A stretch of 64,000 nt of DNA, from the NCBI RefSeq assembly GCF_014195655.1, contig NZ_JACICD010000001.1, positions 844,682-908,681 of the forward strand, written 5' to 3'. Of the stretch, positions 51,127-62,054 are shown piece after piece. The first letter of the stretch is position 1; each line of letters opens with the position of its first letter. The stretch comes from Ancylobacter tetraedralis (GTDB lineage: Bacteria > Pseudomonadota > Alphaproteobacteria > Rhizobiales > Xanthobacteraceae). Below the pieces are notes generated by a model, which searched no databases, had not been told where the DNA came from, and saw only the letters and a program-made list of their open reading frames with translations. The position numbers and the translations under genes were made by a program.

Positions 51127-51945
51127 CTAAGCCGTATAGAGCCGCGCGGGGTCGAGCTCGCGCAGGATGGACAGTTCGAGCTCGGTCGGCGGCTCGGTGA
51201 CGGGCGCATCGGCCGGTACCGGCAGATCGAAGCCGGTATTGGCCTTGATCGCCTGCGCGGTGACGCCGGGATGCAGCGCCAGCACCGTCATGGCCTTCGT
51301 CACCGCATCGAAACCCATGATGCCGAGATCTGTGACGACGCGGAACATGCCGCCCGCCGGCAGGCCGGCCTGCGCCCGCGTGTCGCCGCCATCGAGGAAG
51401 CCCGGCGAGGTGATGAAATCGACCTTTTCCACGAAGCGGCGCTTCTCGTGCTTCATGGCGACGATCATGTCGGCCAGCGAGGCGATGTCGTTGCCCCCGC
51501 CGGTGCCGGGCAGGCGGATTTTCGGCCGCGCGGGATCGCCGATGAAGGAGGAGTTGAGATTGCCGAAGCGGTCGATCTGCGCGCCGCCCATGAAACCGAC
51601 ATCGACATAGCCGCGCTGGAGCATCAGCAGCACTTCGGTGATCGAGACCAGCATGTTGGCGCGCCGGGTGCAGCGCTGCTCATTGGTGGAGGGCGGCAGC
51701 TTGCCGGCCTCGACGAAGGGCCCGATCACCCCGCCCTCGAACAGGATGGTAAGGCCCGGCGCGTGGGTCTTCTGCGCCAGGATCGCCGCTAGCAGCGGGA
51801 TTCCGACGCCGGCGAACACGGTCTGGCCTTCCTTCAGGAGCCGCGCGCTCATCACCGCCAGCAGCTCGGAGGCGGTGTAGGCGGGCACGGCCGCGCGGGA
51901 GAGGTCGGCCGGTGCGGGAGCGTCGAGCGCGGTATCAGTCGTCAT
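51127..51945 (-). CDS. CoA-transferase subunit B (GctB-like)
   Basis: 272 residues. Family I CoA-transferase beta chain: MSARLLKEGQTVFAGVGIPLLAA, LFEGGVIGPF, and GFMGGAQIDRFGNLNSSFIGD, with the GGGNDIASLAD segment typical of glutaconate-CoA-transferase-like pairs. The ATG at 51945 is chosen for its GGGAG ribosome site and overlaps the subunit A gene by 11 nt. It transfers CoA to a carboxylic acid made in the pathway; the acid is unknown. Confidence 0.88.
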   Translation of the reverse strand: MTTDTALDAPAPADLSRAAVPAYTASELLAVMSARLLKEGQTVFAGVGIPLLAAILAQKTHAPGLTILFEGGVIGPFVEAGKLPPSTNEQRCTRRANMLVSITEVLLMLQRGYVDVGFMGGAQIDRFGNLNSSFIGDPARPKIRLPGTGGGNDIASLADMIVAMKHEKRRFVEKVDFITSPGFLDGGDTRAQAGLPAGGMFRVVTDLGIMGFDAVTKAMTVLALHPGVTAQAIKANTGFDLPVPADAPVTEPPTELELSILRELDPARLYTA

Positions 51946-52924
51946 GAATGGCACTCCCGCGGCGCTGGGCGTCGATCAGCTCGGCCATGCCGATGCGGCT
52001 GAGATAGTCCGCCCAGTCCTTCGGCTCGTGATAGAAGCGTTCGAGATAGTCCTGCGCCCCCGCTTCCGGGTCGCGCGCGGTCATCTGCGCATACATGTCC
52101 ATGTGGCTGTAGAACGGCTCGTAGAGGCCGTAGCATTCGTGCGGGGCGCAGCCGAACGGCACCTCGACCACGGCGTCCACGGTGAAGAAGCCGATCTTGG
52201 TCTGGTCCGGCTGGCGGCGGATCTGCTCGTTGGAAACCACCCGCTCGGTAGTGAGGATCACCCGGTTCGCCGCCATGGCGATGTCGATGTCCATGAAGGT
52301 GAGCCCGTCGAGCTGGGCGTTGCCATAGGCATCGCAGCGCTGGACATGGATGATGGCGACATCCGGGTTCAACGCCGGCACCAGCAGCAGCGTCTCGCCG
52401 GTGAAGGGGCATTCCATGGTCTTGGCGGCCGCAAAAGCGGGGTCCGCCGGCCCGGCGCCGTTGCCGCTCACCCGGCCCAGCACGTCCGAGCCCAGCATGG
52501 AGCGCATCGGCAGGAAGGGCACGCCCATGGCGCCGGCGCGATAGCGCAGCCCCATCGCCATGTGGCTCCATTCCTCGAAGCGGGCACGCCCGCTCTCGGT
52601 ATAGTCGCGCATCACTTTGGATACGCCCCAAACGATGCCCTGACTGAACCAGCTCGTGATCAGGTGCCGCGACAGGCCGGCGGCATAGAAAATGTCGCCC
52701 TCGGTCGACATGATCGAGCGCGAGACCGTGAGATCGCGCTTCTGCGCCCGCACCAGCGCCCAGATCATGGCGAAGGGCGTGCGCGAGGCGGTGCAGCCGC
52801 CAACCGCGAGATGGTCGCCGTCCTGCACCAGCTTTGCCGCCGCCTCCAGCGACATCACCTTGTCGCGCAGGCTGCGGTCGCGCGCCTTGGTGCGCTGGCG
52901 GAGTTCGGAATAGGCGAGGGGCAT
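51935..52924 (-). CDS. CoA-transferase subunit A (GctA-like)
   Basis: 329 residues from ATG 52924 (an earlier ATG at 52966 would overlap the PLP gene). It contains GDHLAVGGCTASRTPFAMI (CoA-binding GxG region), NPDVAIIHVQRCDAYGNAQLDG, and the ILTTERVVSNEQIRRQPDQT segment seen in glutaconate CoA-transferase alpha chains. It pairs with the overlapping subunit B. Dicarboxylate or hydroxy-acid activation at the end of a ring-cleavage pathway would fit the context. Confidence 0.88.
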   Translation of the reverse strand: MPLAYSELRQRTKARDRSLRDKVMSLEAAAKLVQDGDHLAVGGCTASRTPFAMIWALVRAQKRDLTVSRSIMSTEGDIFYAAGLSRHLITSWFSQGIVWGVSKVMRDYTESGRARFEEWSHMAMGLRYRAGAMGVPFLPMRSMLGSDVLGRVSGNGAGPADPAFAAAKTMECPFTGETLLLVPALNPDVAIIHVQRCDAYGNAQLDGLTFMDIDIAMAANRVILTTERVVSNEQIRRQPDQTKIGFFTVDAVVEVPFGCAPHECYGLYEPFYSHMDMYAQMTARDPEAGAQDYLERFYHEPKDWADYLSRIGMAELIDAQRRGSAIHDD

Positions 52925-52940
52925 CGTCACAAGGGGCTCC

Positions 52941-54434
<1,494 letters not shown>

Positions 54435-54743
54435 GCGCACTCTGCGAGGCTCGCGCGCCGAGGGGGCGTCGCATCCGTAATTTTCTATGATACTAATCAT
54501 AGTACCAATGATGTAAATTCCTATTTATGCTCAACGGAACTGAAGGCTGTTGATGCGTGAATTTTATGCAGCCGGCGCCAATCATGCAGGCATGCGACGC
54601 GCGCGCCCGGCCTCGGGGAGGCGTTGGGCGGGGGCAAATGACGGCGCGGCCGGGCTTGGCACAGCGGTTGCTGAACGGGGAGCGCTTCCGCGAGAGCGAT
54701 CGAGAGAATGAAGCTTCAACGTGGATAACGTTCAAGGTGGATC
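54435..54743. promoter_or_regulatory. Divergent promoter region with palindrome
   Basis: About 310 nt between the PLP operon (minus) and the CoxG-CoxS-CoxM operon (plus). The section 54475-54560 is markedly AT-rich. CTATGAT (54485-54491) and ATCATAG (54496-54502) form a 7-4-7 palindrome, a probable operator. ATGATACTA (54487-54495) also occurs at 39079-39087 in the other Mo-hydroxylase promoter region. The part from about 54560 to 54743 is GC-rich and shows nothing clear. Confidence 0.5.
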
Positions 54744-55214
54744 ATGGACCTGACCGGCTCCCAGCGCATCGAGGCCCCGCGAGAGGCGGTGTGGCGCGCG
54801 CTCAATGATGCGGATGTGCTGCGCCAGTGCATTCCCGGCTGCCAGGAACTGGTGCAGGCCTCGCCGACCGAATTCGTCGCGAAGGTGGTGCTCAAGATCG
54901 GCCCGGTGAAGGCTACCTTCGCCGGCGCCGTGACGCTGTCCGCGCTCGACCCGCCGAACGCCTACCACATTGCCGGCGAGGGGCAGGGCGGCGTCGCCGG
55001 CTTCGCCAAGGGCGGCGCGAAAGTGTGGCTGGTGGAAGAGGAGGGCGCCACCATCCTCCATTACGAGGCGCAGGCCAATGTCGGCGGCAAGATCGCCCAG
55101 CTCGGCGCGCGGCTGATCGACAGCACGTCGAAGAAGCTGGCGGGCGAGTTCTTCGGCGCCTTCAGCCGCATCGTGTCGCCCGCGCCGGCCGATTGCGTCG
55201 CCCACGCCGAATGA
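54744..55214 (+). CDS. CoxG-like SRPBCC-domain protein
   Basis: 156 residues, full-length single CoxG domain: [28 protein letters not shown] at the start, [13 protein letters not shown], and [25 protein letters not shown] near the end. CoxG proteins assist assembly or membrane recruitment of Mo-hydroxylases. It starts an operon CoxG-CoxS-CoxM and lacks the long C-terminal membrane tail of Oligotropha CoxG. Confidence 0.9.
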   Translation: MDLTGSQRIEAPREAVWRALNDADVLRQCIPGCQELVQASPTEFVAKVVLKIGPVKATFAGAVTLSALDPPNAYHIAGEGQGGVAGFAKGGAKVWLVEEEGATILHYEAQANVGGKIAQLGARLIDSTSKKLAGEFFGAFSRIVSPAPADCVAHAE

Positions 55215-55261
55215 GCCGCGCCAGCCAAGGCGCAACCGCAGAGCCGACCGGGAGCAGGCCG

Positions 55262-55753
<492 letters not shown>

Positions 55754-55766
55754 GGAACGAGCGATC

Positions 55767-56579
55767 ATGTTCCCCTTCACCTATCACCGCCCCGTCGAAC
55801 TCGCCTCCGCCCACGCGCTGCTGGTGGCCAATGAGGATGCCAAGCTGCTGGCGGGCGGGCAGACGCTGATCGCCACGCTGAAGCAGCGCCTCGCCAGCCC
55901 GAGCGACCTGGTCGATCTGGCGCGGGTTCCCGGCCTCACCGGCATGGCGCGCGAGGGCGAGGCGCTCACCATCGGCGCGATGACCCGCCACGCGCAGGTG
56001 TCCGCGTCCCCACTCGTCGTTGAGGCGCTCCCCGCGCTGGCGGAACTGGCCGGGCGGATCGGCGATCCGGCGGTGCGCAACCGCGGCACGCTCGGCGGCT
56101 CCATCGCCAATAACGACCCTTCCGCCGATTATCCCGCCGCCTGCCTCGGGCTCGGCGCCGCCATCGTCACCGACCGGCGGGTGATGGCGGCGGGCGACTT
56201 CTTCCTCGGCCTGTTCGAGACCGCGCTGGAGCCGGACGAGATCATCGTCTCCGTCCGCTTTCCCATCGGCGGATGGGCGGCCTACGCGAAGTTCGCCAAC
56301 CCGGCCTCGCGCTACGCCATGGCTGGCGCCTTCGTGTGGAAGGGCGAGGGCGGGGTGCGCGTCGCCATCACCGGTGCCGGGCAGAACGGCGTGTTCCGCT
56401 GGGGCGCGGCGGAAGAGGCGCTGGCGGCGGATTTCCGACCTGCGGCGCTGGAGGGCCTGGCCCTCGACGGCGACGACATGATCGCCGACATCCATGGCTC
56501 GGGTACCTATCGCGCCCATCTCGCCGGCGTTATGACGCGGCGCGCGGTGGCGCGAATCCTGGAGCGAGGTTCCCCGTGA
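55767..56579 (+). CDS. Molybdenum hydroxylase FAD subunit (CoxM-like)
   Basis: 270 residues. FAD motifs LLAGGQTLIATLKQRLASP and RNRGTLGGSIANNDPSADYP are conserved. It follows coxS by 13 nt and its stop overlaps the start of an ArsC-like gene (GTGA, 56576-56579) instead of a large subunit. The missing large subunit could be the form II protein at 36705-39008 on the other strand. Confidence 0.92.
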   Translation: MFPFTYHRPVELASAHALLVANEDAKLLAGGQTLIATLKQRLASPSDLVDLARVPGLTGMAREGEALTIGAMTRHAQVSASPLVVEALPALAELAGRIGDPAVRNRGTLGGSIANNDPSADYPAACLGLGAAIVTDRRVMAAGDFFLGLFETALEPDEIIVSVRFPIGGWAAYAKFANPASRYAMAGAFVWKGEGGVRVAITGAGQNGVFRWGAAEEALAADFRPAALEGLALDGDDMIADIHGSGTYRAHLAGVMTRRAVARILERGSP

Positions 56580-56923
56580 CGGTCACCATCTACGGCATCA
56601 AGAACTGCGACACGATGAAGAAGGCGCGCGCCTGGCTGGACACGCACGGCGTCGCCTACGCGTTCCATGACTACAAGGCGTCCGGCATCGATGGCGCGCA
56701 TCTCGCGGACTGGGCCGGCAAGGTCGGCTGGGAGGTGCTGCTGAACCGGGCCGGCACGACCTTCCGCAAGCTCGACGAGGCCGACAAGGCGAATATCGAT
56801 GAGACGAAAGCGCTGGCGCTGATGGCGGCGCAGCCCTCGCTGATCAAGCGCCCGGTGCTCGATATCGAGGGCGTGCTGCTGGTCGGCTTCAAGCCGGAAT
56901 CCTACGCGAAACAGTTCGGCTGA
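56576..56923 (+). CDS. ArsC/Spx family thioredoxin-fold protein (YffB-like)
   Basis: 115 residues, GTG start overlapping the CoxM stop. TIYGIKNCDTMKKARAWLD carries the single N-terminal Cys (position 10) of the ArsC/Spx fold; LIKRPVLDIEGVLLVGFKPE is the conserved cis-Pro region. It lacks the extra cysteines of true arsenate reductases, so a glutathione- or thiol-linked role of the YffB type is likelier. Translational coupling to a Mo-hydroxylase subunit is unexpected. Confidence 0.9.
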   Translation: MTVTIYGIKNCDTMKKARAWLDTHGVAYAFHDYKASGIDGAHLADWAGKVGWEVLLNRAGTTFRKLDEADKANIDETKALALMAAQPSLIKRPVLDIEGVLLVGFKPESYAKQFG

Positions 56924-56991
56924 AGACTGTCGAGACGCGGTGACGGAAGCCACCCCTTGATCCCGGGCGGCATCCCTGCCACATCCGGCCC

Positions 56992-58599
56992 ATGAACGCT
57001 CTCTCCAATTCCGCCGCGTCGCCCATCGCGCTCGAAGTCGCGCGCCGGCGCACCTTCGCGATCATCTCGCATCCGGACGCGGGCAAGACCACGCTGACCG
57101 AAAAGCTGCTGCTGTTCGGCGGCGCGATCCAGCTCGCCGGCCAGGTGCGCGCCAAGAAGGATCGCCGCTCCACGCGCTCGGACTGGATGGCGATCGAGCG
57201 CGAGCGCGGCATTTCGGTCGCGACCTCGGTCATGACCTTCGAGTTCGAGGACCACGTGTTCAACCTCTTGGACACGCCGGGCCACGAGGACTTCTCGGAA
57301 GATACCTACCGCACGCTGACCGCCGTCGACGCGGCGGTGATGGTGATCGACGCCGCTAAGGGCATCGAGGCGCGCACCCGCAAGCTCCTGGAAGTCTGCC
57401 GGCTGCGCGACATCCCGATCATCACCTTCATCAACAAGATGGACCGCGAGAGCCGCGACCCGTTCGAGATCCTTGACGAGATCGAGAAGACCCTGGCGCT
57501 CGACACCACGCCGATGACCTGGCCGGTCGGCCGCGGGCGAGACTTCGTCGGCACGATGGATGTTGCGTCAGGCGGCATGCGGCTGCTGGATGGCGACGAG
57601 GGCAAGACCGGCCCGCTGCGGCAGATGAGCATGGGCGAGATCGCGAGCCTCAACGTGACGCTGGACGAGGCTGCGCTGACCGAGGAACTCGGGCTGGTGC
57701 GCGAGGTGTGCAACCCGTTTGAGCTTGATTCCTTCCTCGAAGGCCACCTGACGCCGGTCTATTTCGGCTCGGCCTTGCGCAATTTCGGCGTCGGCGACCT
57801 GCTGGAAGGGCTCGGCAAATATGCCCCGCCGCCGCGCGCGCAGGACGCCGACAAGCGCCGGGTGGAAGCCGAGGAGCCGCGCATGACGGCCTTCGTCTTC
57901 AAGATCCAGGCGAATATGGACCCGAACCACCGCGACCGCATCGCCTTCGCGCGGCTGTGCTCGGGCAAGCTGACGCGTGGCATGAAGGCCAAGCTGGTTC
58001 GCACCGGCAAGCCGATGAGCCTCGCCACCCCGCAATTCTTCTTCGCGCAGGACCGCCAGCTGGCGGAAGAAGCCTATGCCGGCGATGTGGTGGGCATTCC
58101 CAACCACGGCAATCTGCGCATCGGCGACACGCTGACCGAGGGCGAGGAGCTGAACTTCGTCGGCGTGCCGAGCTTCGCCCCCGAGATCCTGCGCCGCGTG
58201 AAGCTCTCCGACGCCATGAAGGCCAAGAAGCTGAAGCAGGCGCTGCAGGAAATGGCGGAAGAGGGCGTCGTGCAGGTGTTCCGCCCGACCGACGGCTCGC
58301 CGGCGCTCGTCGGCGTGGTCGGGCCATTGCAGCTCGACGTGCTGAAGAACCGACTGGAGGCGGAATACGGGCTCGATGTCGGCTTCGACATGAGCGAGTT
58401 CCAGCTGGCGCGCTGGGTATCCTCGGCCGATCCCAAGCGGGTCGAGGAATTCGCCGCCGGCAACCGGCTGTCCACGGCCGAGGATCTCGACGGCGATCTG
58501 GTCTTCCTCAGCCCCTCGGCCTTCATGATCGGCTATACCGGCGACCGCTGGCCCGGCATCGTCTTCACCGACATCAAGGATGTGAAGAAGGCCGCGTGA
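56992..58599 (+). CDS. prfC: Peptide chain release factor 3
   Basis: 535 residues, full length. RF3 is the GTPase that recycles RF1/RF2 from the ribosome. GTP-binding motifs: SHPDAGKTTLTE (G1), ERGISVATSV (G2), DTPGHEDF (G3) and NKMDRE (G4). The C-terminal domain ends with the typical FMIGYTGDRWPGIVFTDIKD. Core-genome gene marking the right border of the F420 island. Confidence 0.96.
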   Translation: MNALSNSAASPIALEVARRRTFAIISHPDAGKTTLTEKLLLFGGAIQLAGQVRAKKDRRSTRSDWMAIERERGISVATSVMTFEFEDHVFNLLDTPGHEDFSEDTYRTLTAVDAAVMVIDAAKGIEARTRKLLEVCRLRDIPIITFINKMDRESRDPFEILDEIEKTLALDTTPMTWPVGRGRDFVGTMDVASGGMRLLDGDEGKTGPLRQMSMGEIASLNVTLDEAALTEELGLVREVCNPFELDSFLEGHLTPVYFGSALRNFGVGDLLEGLGKYAPPPRAQDADKRRVEAEEPRMTAFVFKIQANMDPNHRDRIAFARLCSGKLTRGMKAKLVRTGKPMSLATPQFFFAQDRQLAEEAYAGDVVGIPNHGNLRIGDTLTEGEELNFVGVPSFAPEILRRVKLSDAMKAKKLKQALQEMAEEGVVQVFRPTDGSPALVGVVGPLQLDVLKNRLEAEYGLDVGFDMSEFQLARWVSSADPKRVEEFAAGNRLSTAEDLDGDLVFLSPSAFMIGYTGDRWPGIVFTDIKDVKKAA

Positions 58600-58646
58600 G
58601 GCCGGGCCATTTCCGCGTTGCCCGGGGGGCCGCCCTTGCCGGCGGT

Positions 58647-59078
58647 TCAGCGGGTGATGATGATCTTCGTGTTGTCGGATCCATAGTCGCTGACTAGGCC
58701 GAACAGCGTACGCGCATTGGCCGGGGCGAGCCGCACGCAACCATGCGAGGCGGGGCGCCCCAGCCGCCGCAGGTCCGTGGTCCCGTGGATCGCGTAGCCG
58801 CCATCGAAGAAGATGGCGTAGGGCATCGGCGCGTTGTCGTATTTGCGCGAGAAGTAGCGCTTGTACATGCGCTGCGGGCGATAGGTGCCGGCCGGGGTGC
58901 GGTAGCCCTTGCGGGCGGTGGAAATCGGCCAGCTGTGTTCGCGCCAGCCCTCCACCCACACTTCCATGCTCTGCGTCGACAGGTCGATATGCGCCACCAC
59001 CGCCTGGGCCCGCGCGATATCGGGCGCCGCGAGCGCGAACAGCGCAAGACCCGCAAGCGTGGCGAAAAGCTGTCTCAT
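58647..59078 (-). CDS. L,D-transpeptidase (YkuD domain)
   Basis: 143 residues with a signal peptide (about 1-24, ending ARA). The YkuD catalytic motif is complete: IHGTTDLRRLGRPASHGCVRL with the catalytic Cys. These enzymes make 3-3 peptidoglycan cross-links or attach lipoproteins in the periplasm. ATG 59078 has GGGGAGA upstream; the longer open frame beyond it has no credible start. The protein ends at TKIIITR. Confidence 0.92.
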   Translation of the reverse strand: MRQLFATLAGLALFALAAPDIARAQAVVAHIDLSTQSMEVWVEGWREHSWPISTARKGYRTPAGTYRPQRMYKRYFSRKYDNAPMPYAIFFDGGYAIHGTTDLRRLGRPASHGCVRLAPANARTLFGLVSDYGSDNTKIIITR

Positions 59079-59295
59079 GCCCCGCGTCTCCCCGAACTCC
59101 GCCTGCGGCCCCCGCCCGCCGGATCCGTCTCGCATTCTGCCACGCGCGGGAGGTGAAGGGGAGCGGGTGTGCCTCTCATGGTTTATTCGCGCGGCGAGGG
59201 GGCGACCCTGTGACAGGGGCGGGGCGCGCGGTGGATGATGGCATCGTGATTGGAAAGGCTCTAGCGTCGCGCCGAATCCTCCAAGGGAGCGACCG

Positions 59296-59865
59296 ATGAT
59301 CCTGATGCTGGCCGGCCTCGTGCTGTTTCTCGTCACGCATGTCTTCACCACAAGGCGCGAGGCCCGCGCGGCGGCGGTGGCGCAACTGGGAATGATCCCC
59401 TATCGCGCCGTGTATTCGATCGTGTCGATCGCCGCGGTGCTGATGATCGCCTATGGCTATGGCGACTGGCGCGCCGCCGGGCCCGCGCAGCTGTGGAACC
59501 CGCCGGTGGCCATGCGCCATATCGCGCTGACCCTGATGCTGCTCGCCTCTATCGCGCTCGGCGGCTATCTCGTGCCGAGCCATATCCGCGCCTGGCTCAA
59601 GCATCCGATGCTGGTGGCGGTGAAAATCTGGGCGCTGGCGCATCTCATCGCCAATGGCGATGCGGCGACCATGACGCTGGCCGTGGTGATTCTCGGCTGG
59701 GCGGTGTTCGACCGTATTTCGGTGAAGCGGCGCGGCTCGCCGCTGCCGGTCGCGCCGAAGGGCTGGGTCGGGGATATCGTTGCCGTGCTGGCCGGGCTCG
59801 TGCTTTATGCCGTCCTTGCCTTCTGGTTCCACCCCTACATCGTGGGTGTGCCGGTGATGGGCTGA
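59296..59865 (+). CDS. NnrU family membrane protein
   Basis: 189 residues, about five membrane helices. The start (LVLFLVTHVFTTRREARA), the central MRHIALTLMLLASIALGGY and HPMLVAVKIWALAHLIANGD carry the conserved His residues of the NnrU/isorenieratene-related family. Some members support nitrite/NO metabolism; the general function is uncertain. It lies 37 nt before panB, perhaps co-transcribed. Confidence 0.88.
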   Translation: MILMLAGLVLFLVTHVFTTRREARAAAVAQLGMIPYRAVYSIVSIAAVLMIAYGYGDWRAAGPAQLWNPPVAMRHIALTLMLLASIALGGYLVPSHIRAWLKHPMLVAVKIWALAHLIANGDAATMTLAVVILGWAVFDRISVKRRGSPLPVAPKGWVGDIVAVLAGLVLYAVLAFWFHPYIVGVPVMG

Positions 59866-59901
59866 TAAAAGCCCAGCGAAAACAAGAGGAAGCCGTCCAT
59901 C

Positions 59902-60723
59902 ATGTCCGTCCAGTCCGCTGCCCGCCGCCTCACTGCGCCCGACATCCGCGCCAGGAAGGGCGGCGAGCCGATCGTCTCGCTCACGGCCTATCACGCCCAT
60001 ACCGCGCGCCTCATCGACCCGCATGTCGACTTCATGCTGGTGGGCGATTCGCTCGGCATGGTGATGCACGGCATGGAGACCACGGTTCCCGTCACCGTGG
60101 AGATGATGATCCTGCAGGGGCAGGCGGTGATGCGCGGCTCCTCGCGCGCGCTGGTGGTGGTGGACCTGCCGTTCGGCTCCTATGAGGGCTCGCCGCAGCA
60201 GGCCTTCGCCACCGCCTCGCGCGTGCTGAAGGAGACGGGGGCCGGCGCGGTGAAGCTGGAAGGCGGGCGGCGCATGGCCGAGACCGTGCGCTTCCTCGCT
60301 GATCGCGGCGTGCCGGTCATGGGCCATGTCGGGCTGACCCCGCAGGCGATCAACACGCTCGGCTCCTTCAAGGCGCTGGGCCGCGACGAGGCGAGCGCCG
60401 CGCTCATCCTCGACGATGCCCGCGCCATCGCCGAGGCGGGCGCCTTCTCCATCGTGCTGGAGGCGATCAGCGAGCCGCTGGCCCGCCAGATCACGCAGGA
60501 GGTCGCCCCGCCCACCATCGGCATTGGCGGCTCATCGGCCTGCGACGGCCAGATCCTCGTGCTGGAGGACATGCTCGGCCTGTCCGACCGCGTGCCGCGC
60601 TTCGTGAAGAAGTTCGCCGATATCGGGCCGGCCATCGGCGCGGCGGTGGAATCCTATGCCAGCGAAGTGCGCGCGCGCGCCTTCCCCGGCCCCGAGCACG
60701 TCTACGCGCCGAAGAAGGGGTGA
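59902..60723 (+). CDS. panB: 3-methyl-2-oxobutanoate hydroxymethyltransferase
   Basis: 273 residues. PanB transfers a hydroxymethyl group from methylene-tetrahydrofolate to alpha-ketoisovalerate, giving ketopantoate for CoA synthesis. Motifs: [31 protein letters not shown] (metal site), [13 protein letters not shown], and [14 protein letters not shown]. Normal length and complete. Confidence 0.95.
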   Translation: MSVQSAARRLTAPDIRARKGGEPIVSLTAYHAHTARLIDPHVDFMLVGDSLGMVMHGMETTVPVTVEMMILQGQAVMRGSSRALVVVDLPFGSYEGSPQQAFATASRVLKETGAGAVKLEGGRRMAETVRFLADRGVPVMGHVGLTPQAINTLGSFKALGRDEASAALILDDARAIAEAGAFSIVLEAISEPLARQITQEVAPPTIGIGGSSACDGQILVLEDMLGLSDRVPRFVKKFADIGPAIGAAVESYASEVRARAFPGPEHVYAPKKG

Positions 60724-60767
60724 GGCGCTCGCATCCTCCCGCATCACCCCTGACATGAGGTCGGGAG

Positions 60768-60800
60768 CGCCCCTCCACGCCTCGGCCTCTGCGTGGGGCG
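60768..60800 (+). repeat. Imperfect hairpin after panB
   Basis: CGCCCC and ACGC on the left (60768-60780, with a 3-nt bulge) pair with GCGTGGGGCG (60791-60800). No U-tract follows. It may be a 3' stabiliser or another member of the GC-rich intergenic palindromes. Low confidence as a terminator. Confidence 0.4.
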
Positions 60801-60947
60801 GGATGGCGGCGCGCGCGCCCTGTCGTCCCGCCGATTTGCCTTGTTGAAGCCGCATCGCTAGTTTACGCGCCTTTCCGATACCGCCGCATGCGACCGCGTG
60901 CTGGCGGACCGGAACATTCGTCCCGATTCCTTGCCCACGGATCCGCA

Positions 60948-61697
60948 ATGGCTGACATCTTCCACGAGATCGACGAGGACCTGCGTCGGGAGCGGTTCAG
61001 CCGCCTCTGGAGCCGCTACGGCCTCTATGTCGTCGGCCTCGCCGTGCTCATCGTCATCGGCGTCGCCGCCTGGCGTGGCTATGAATGGTGGAAGCTGAGG
61101 CAGGATCAGGCGGCCGGCGCGCGCTTCGAGGCCGCGCTGCAACTCGCCACACAGGGCAAGCCTGCCGAGGCGGAGGCCGCTTTTGCGGCCATCGCCAAGG
61201 ATGGCCCGGCGGGCTATCGCATGCTGGCGCGCTTCCGCTCGGCCGCCGAACTCGGGGCCACCGATCCGAAGGCGGCCGTGGCGGCCTATGATGCGCTCGC
61301 CGCCGATGCCTCGATCGGCCGGCTGATGCAGGATGTGGCGCAGATCCGCGCCGGGCTGCTGCTGGTCGATACCGCCCCGCTCGCCGATGTGGAACAGCGC
61401 ATCAAGCCGCTCGACACGCCCGAGGGCGCGTTCCGCCATTCGGCGCGCGAGATCCTCGGCCTTGCCCAGTACAAGGCCGGTGATTTCAAGGCGGCGACCG
61501 AGACTTTCGCATCCGCGCTGAATGACGCCCAGACCCCTCCCGGGCTGCGGCGTGTCGCCGAACTGATGCGCACCCTCGCCAGCGGACAACTGCCGCCCGC
61601 GGATGCCAAGCCTGCGGATGCCAAGCCGGCCGAGACGCCCGCCGCCCCTGCGGTTTCCACGCCCGCGGCGCCGGCTGCCGCTCCGGCGGTCCAGTGA
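60948..61697 (+). CDS. YfgM-like TPR membrane protein
   Basis: 249 residues. A cytoplasmic basic N-terminus (MADIFHEIDEDLRRERFSR), one membrane helix (about 25-45), a periplasmic TPR-like helical region (about 55-215) and an Ala/Pro-rich tail. This layout matches YfgM/ancillary SecYEG chaperones. In enterobacteria the order yfgM-bamB-der is conserved; here a small lipoprotein gene takes the bamB position. Confidence 0.87.
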   Translation: MADIFHEIDEDLRRERFSRLWSRYGLYVVGLAVLIVIGVAAWRGYEWWKLRQDQAAGARFEAALQLATQGKPAEAEAAFAAIAKDGPAGYRMLARFRSAAELGATDPKAAVAAYDALAADASIGRLMQDVAQIRAGLLLVDTAPLADVEQRIKPLDTPEGAFRHSAREILGLAQYKAGDFKAATETFASALNDAQTPPGLRRVAELMRTLASGQLPPADAKPADAKPAETPAAPAVSTPAAPAAAPAVQ

Positions 61698-61708
61698 GGG
61701 AGGTCGAG

Positions 61709-62032
61709 ATGAACCCTGTCGCGCCCCACACGCGTTCCCGGCGCATGAGCGCACTGCGCCGCGCCCTGATTCTGGCGCCGGTTCTCGCGCTTGTCTTCGC
61801 GACAGCGGGTTGCGAGACGCTCGACAAGATGAACCCCTTCGCCGAGAAGGAAAAGAAGCTGCCGGGCGCGCGCCAGTCCGTCTTCCCCGAAGGCGTGCCC
61901 GGCGTCGACTACAACGCCGCCCCGCCGCAGCCGGCCAATTCCGCCAAATACGAGACGCCGGCCGAGCCCGCCGCGGCCCCGGCTGCCGCTTCCTCCTCGT
62001 CGCGGACCCCCGCGCCGCTGACGCCGCAGTGA
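61709..62032 (+). CDS. Small lipoprotein between yfgM-like gene and der
   Basis: 107 residues. Lipoprotein signal with lipobox FATAGC (Cys at about 35) and a Pro/Ala/Ser-rich disordered tail; the middle ([18 protein letters not shown]) is the only ordered-looking part. ATG 61709 has GGGAGG upstream; a GTG at 61694 is also in frame. BamB (a beta-propeller of about 390 residues) is expected here by synteny, but nothing in this protein resembles BamB. It may be a reduced or replacement component. Confidence 0.8.
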   Translation: MNPVAPHTRSRRMSALRRALILAPVLALVFATAGCETLDKMNPFAEKEKKLPGARQSVFPEGVPGVDYNAAPPQPANSAKYETPAEPAAAPAAASSSSRTPAPLTPQ

Positions 62033-62054
62033 GCGGCGCGAGAGCACATTCACC

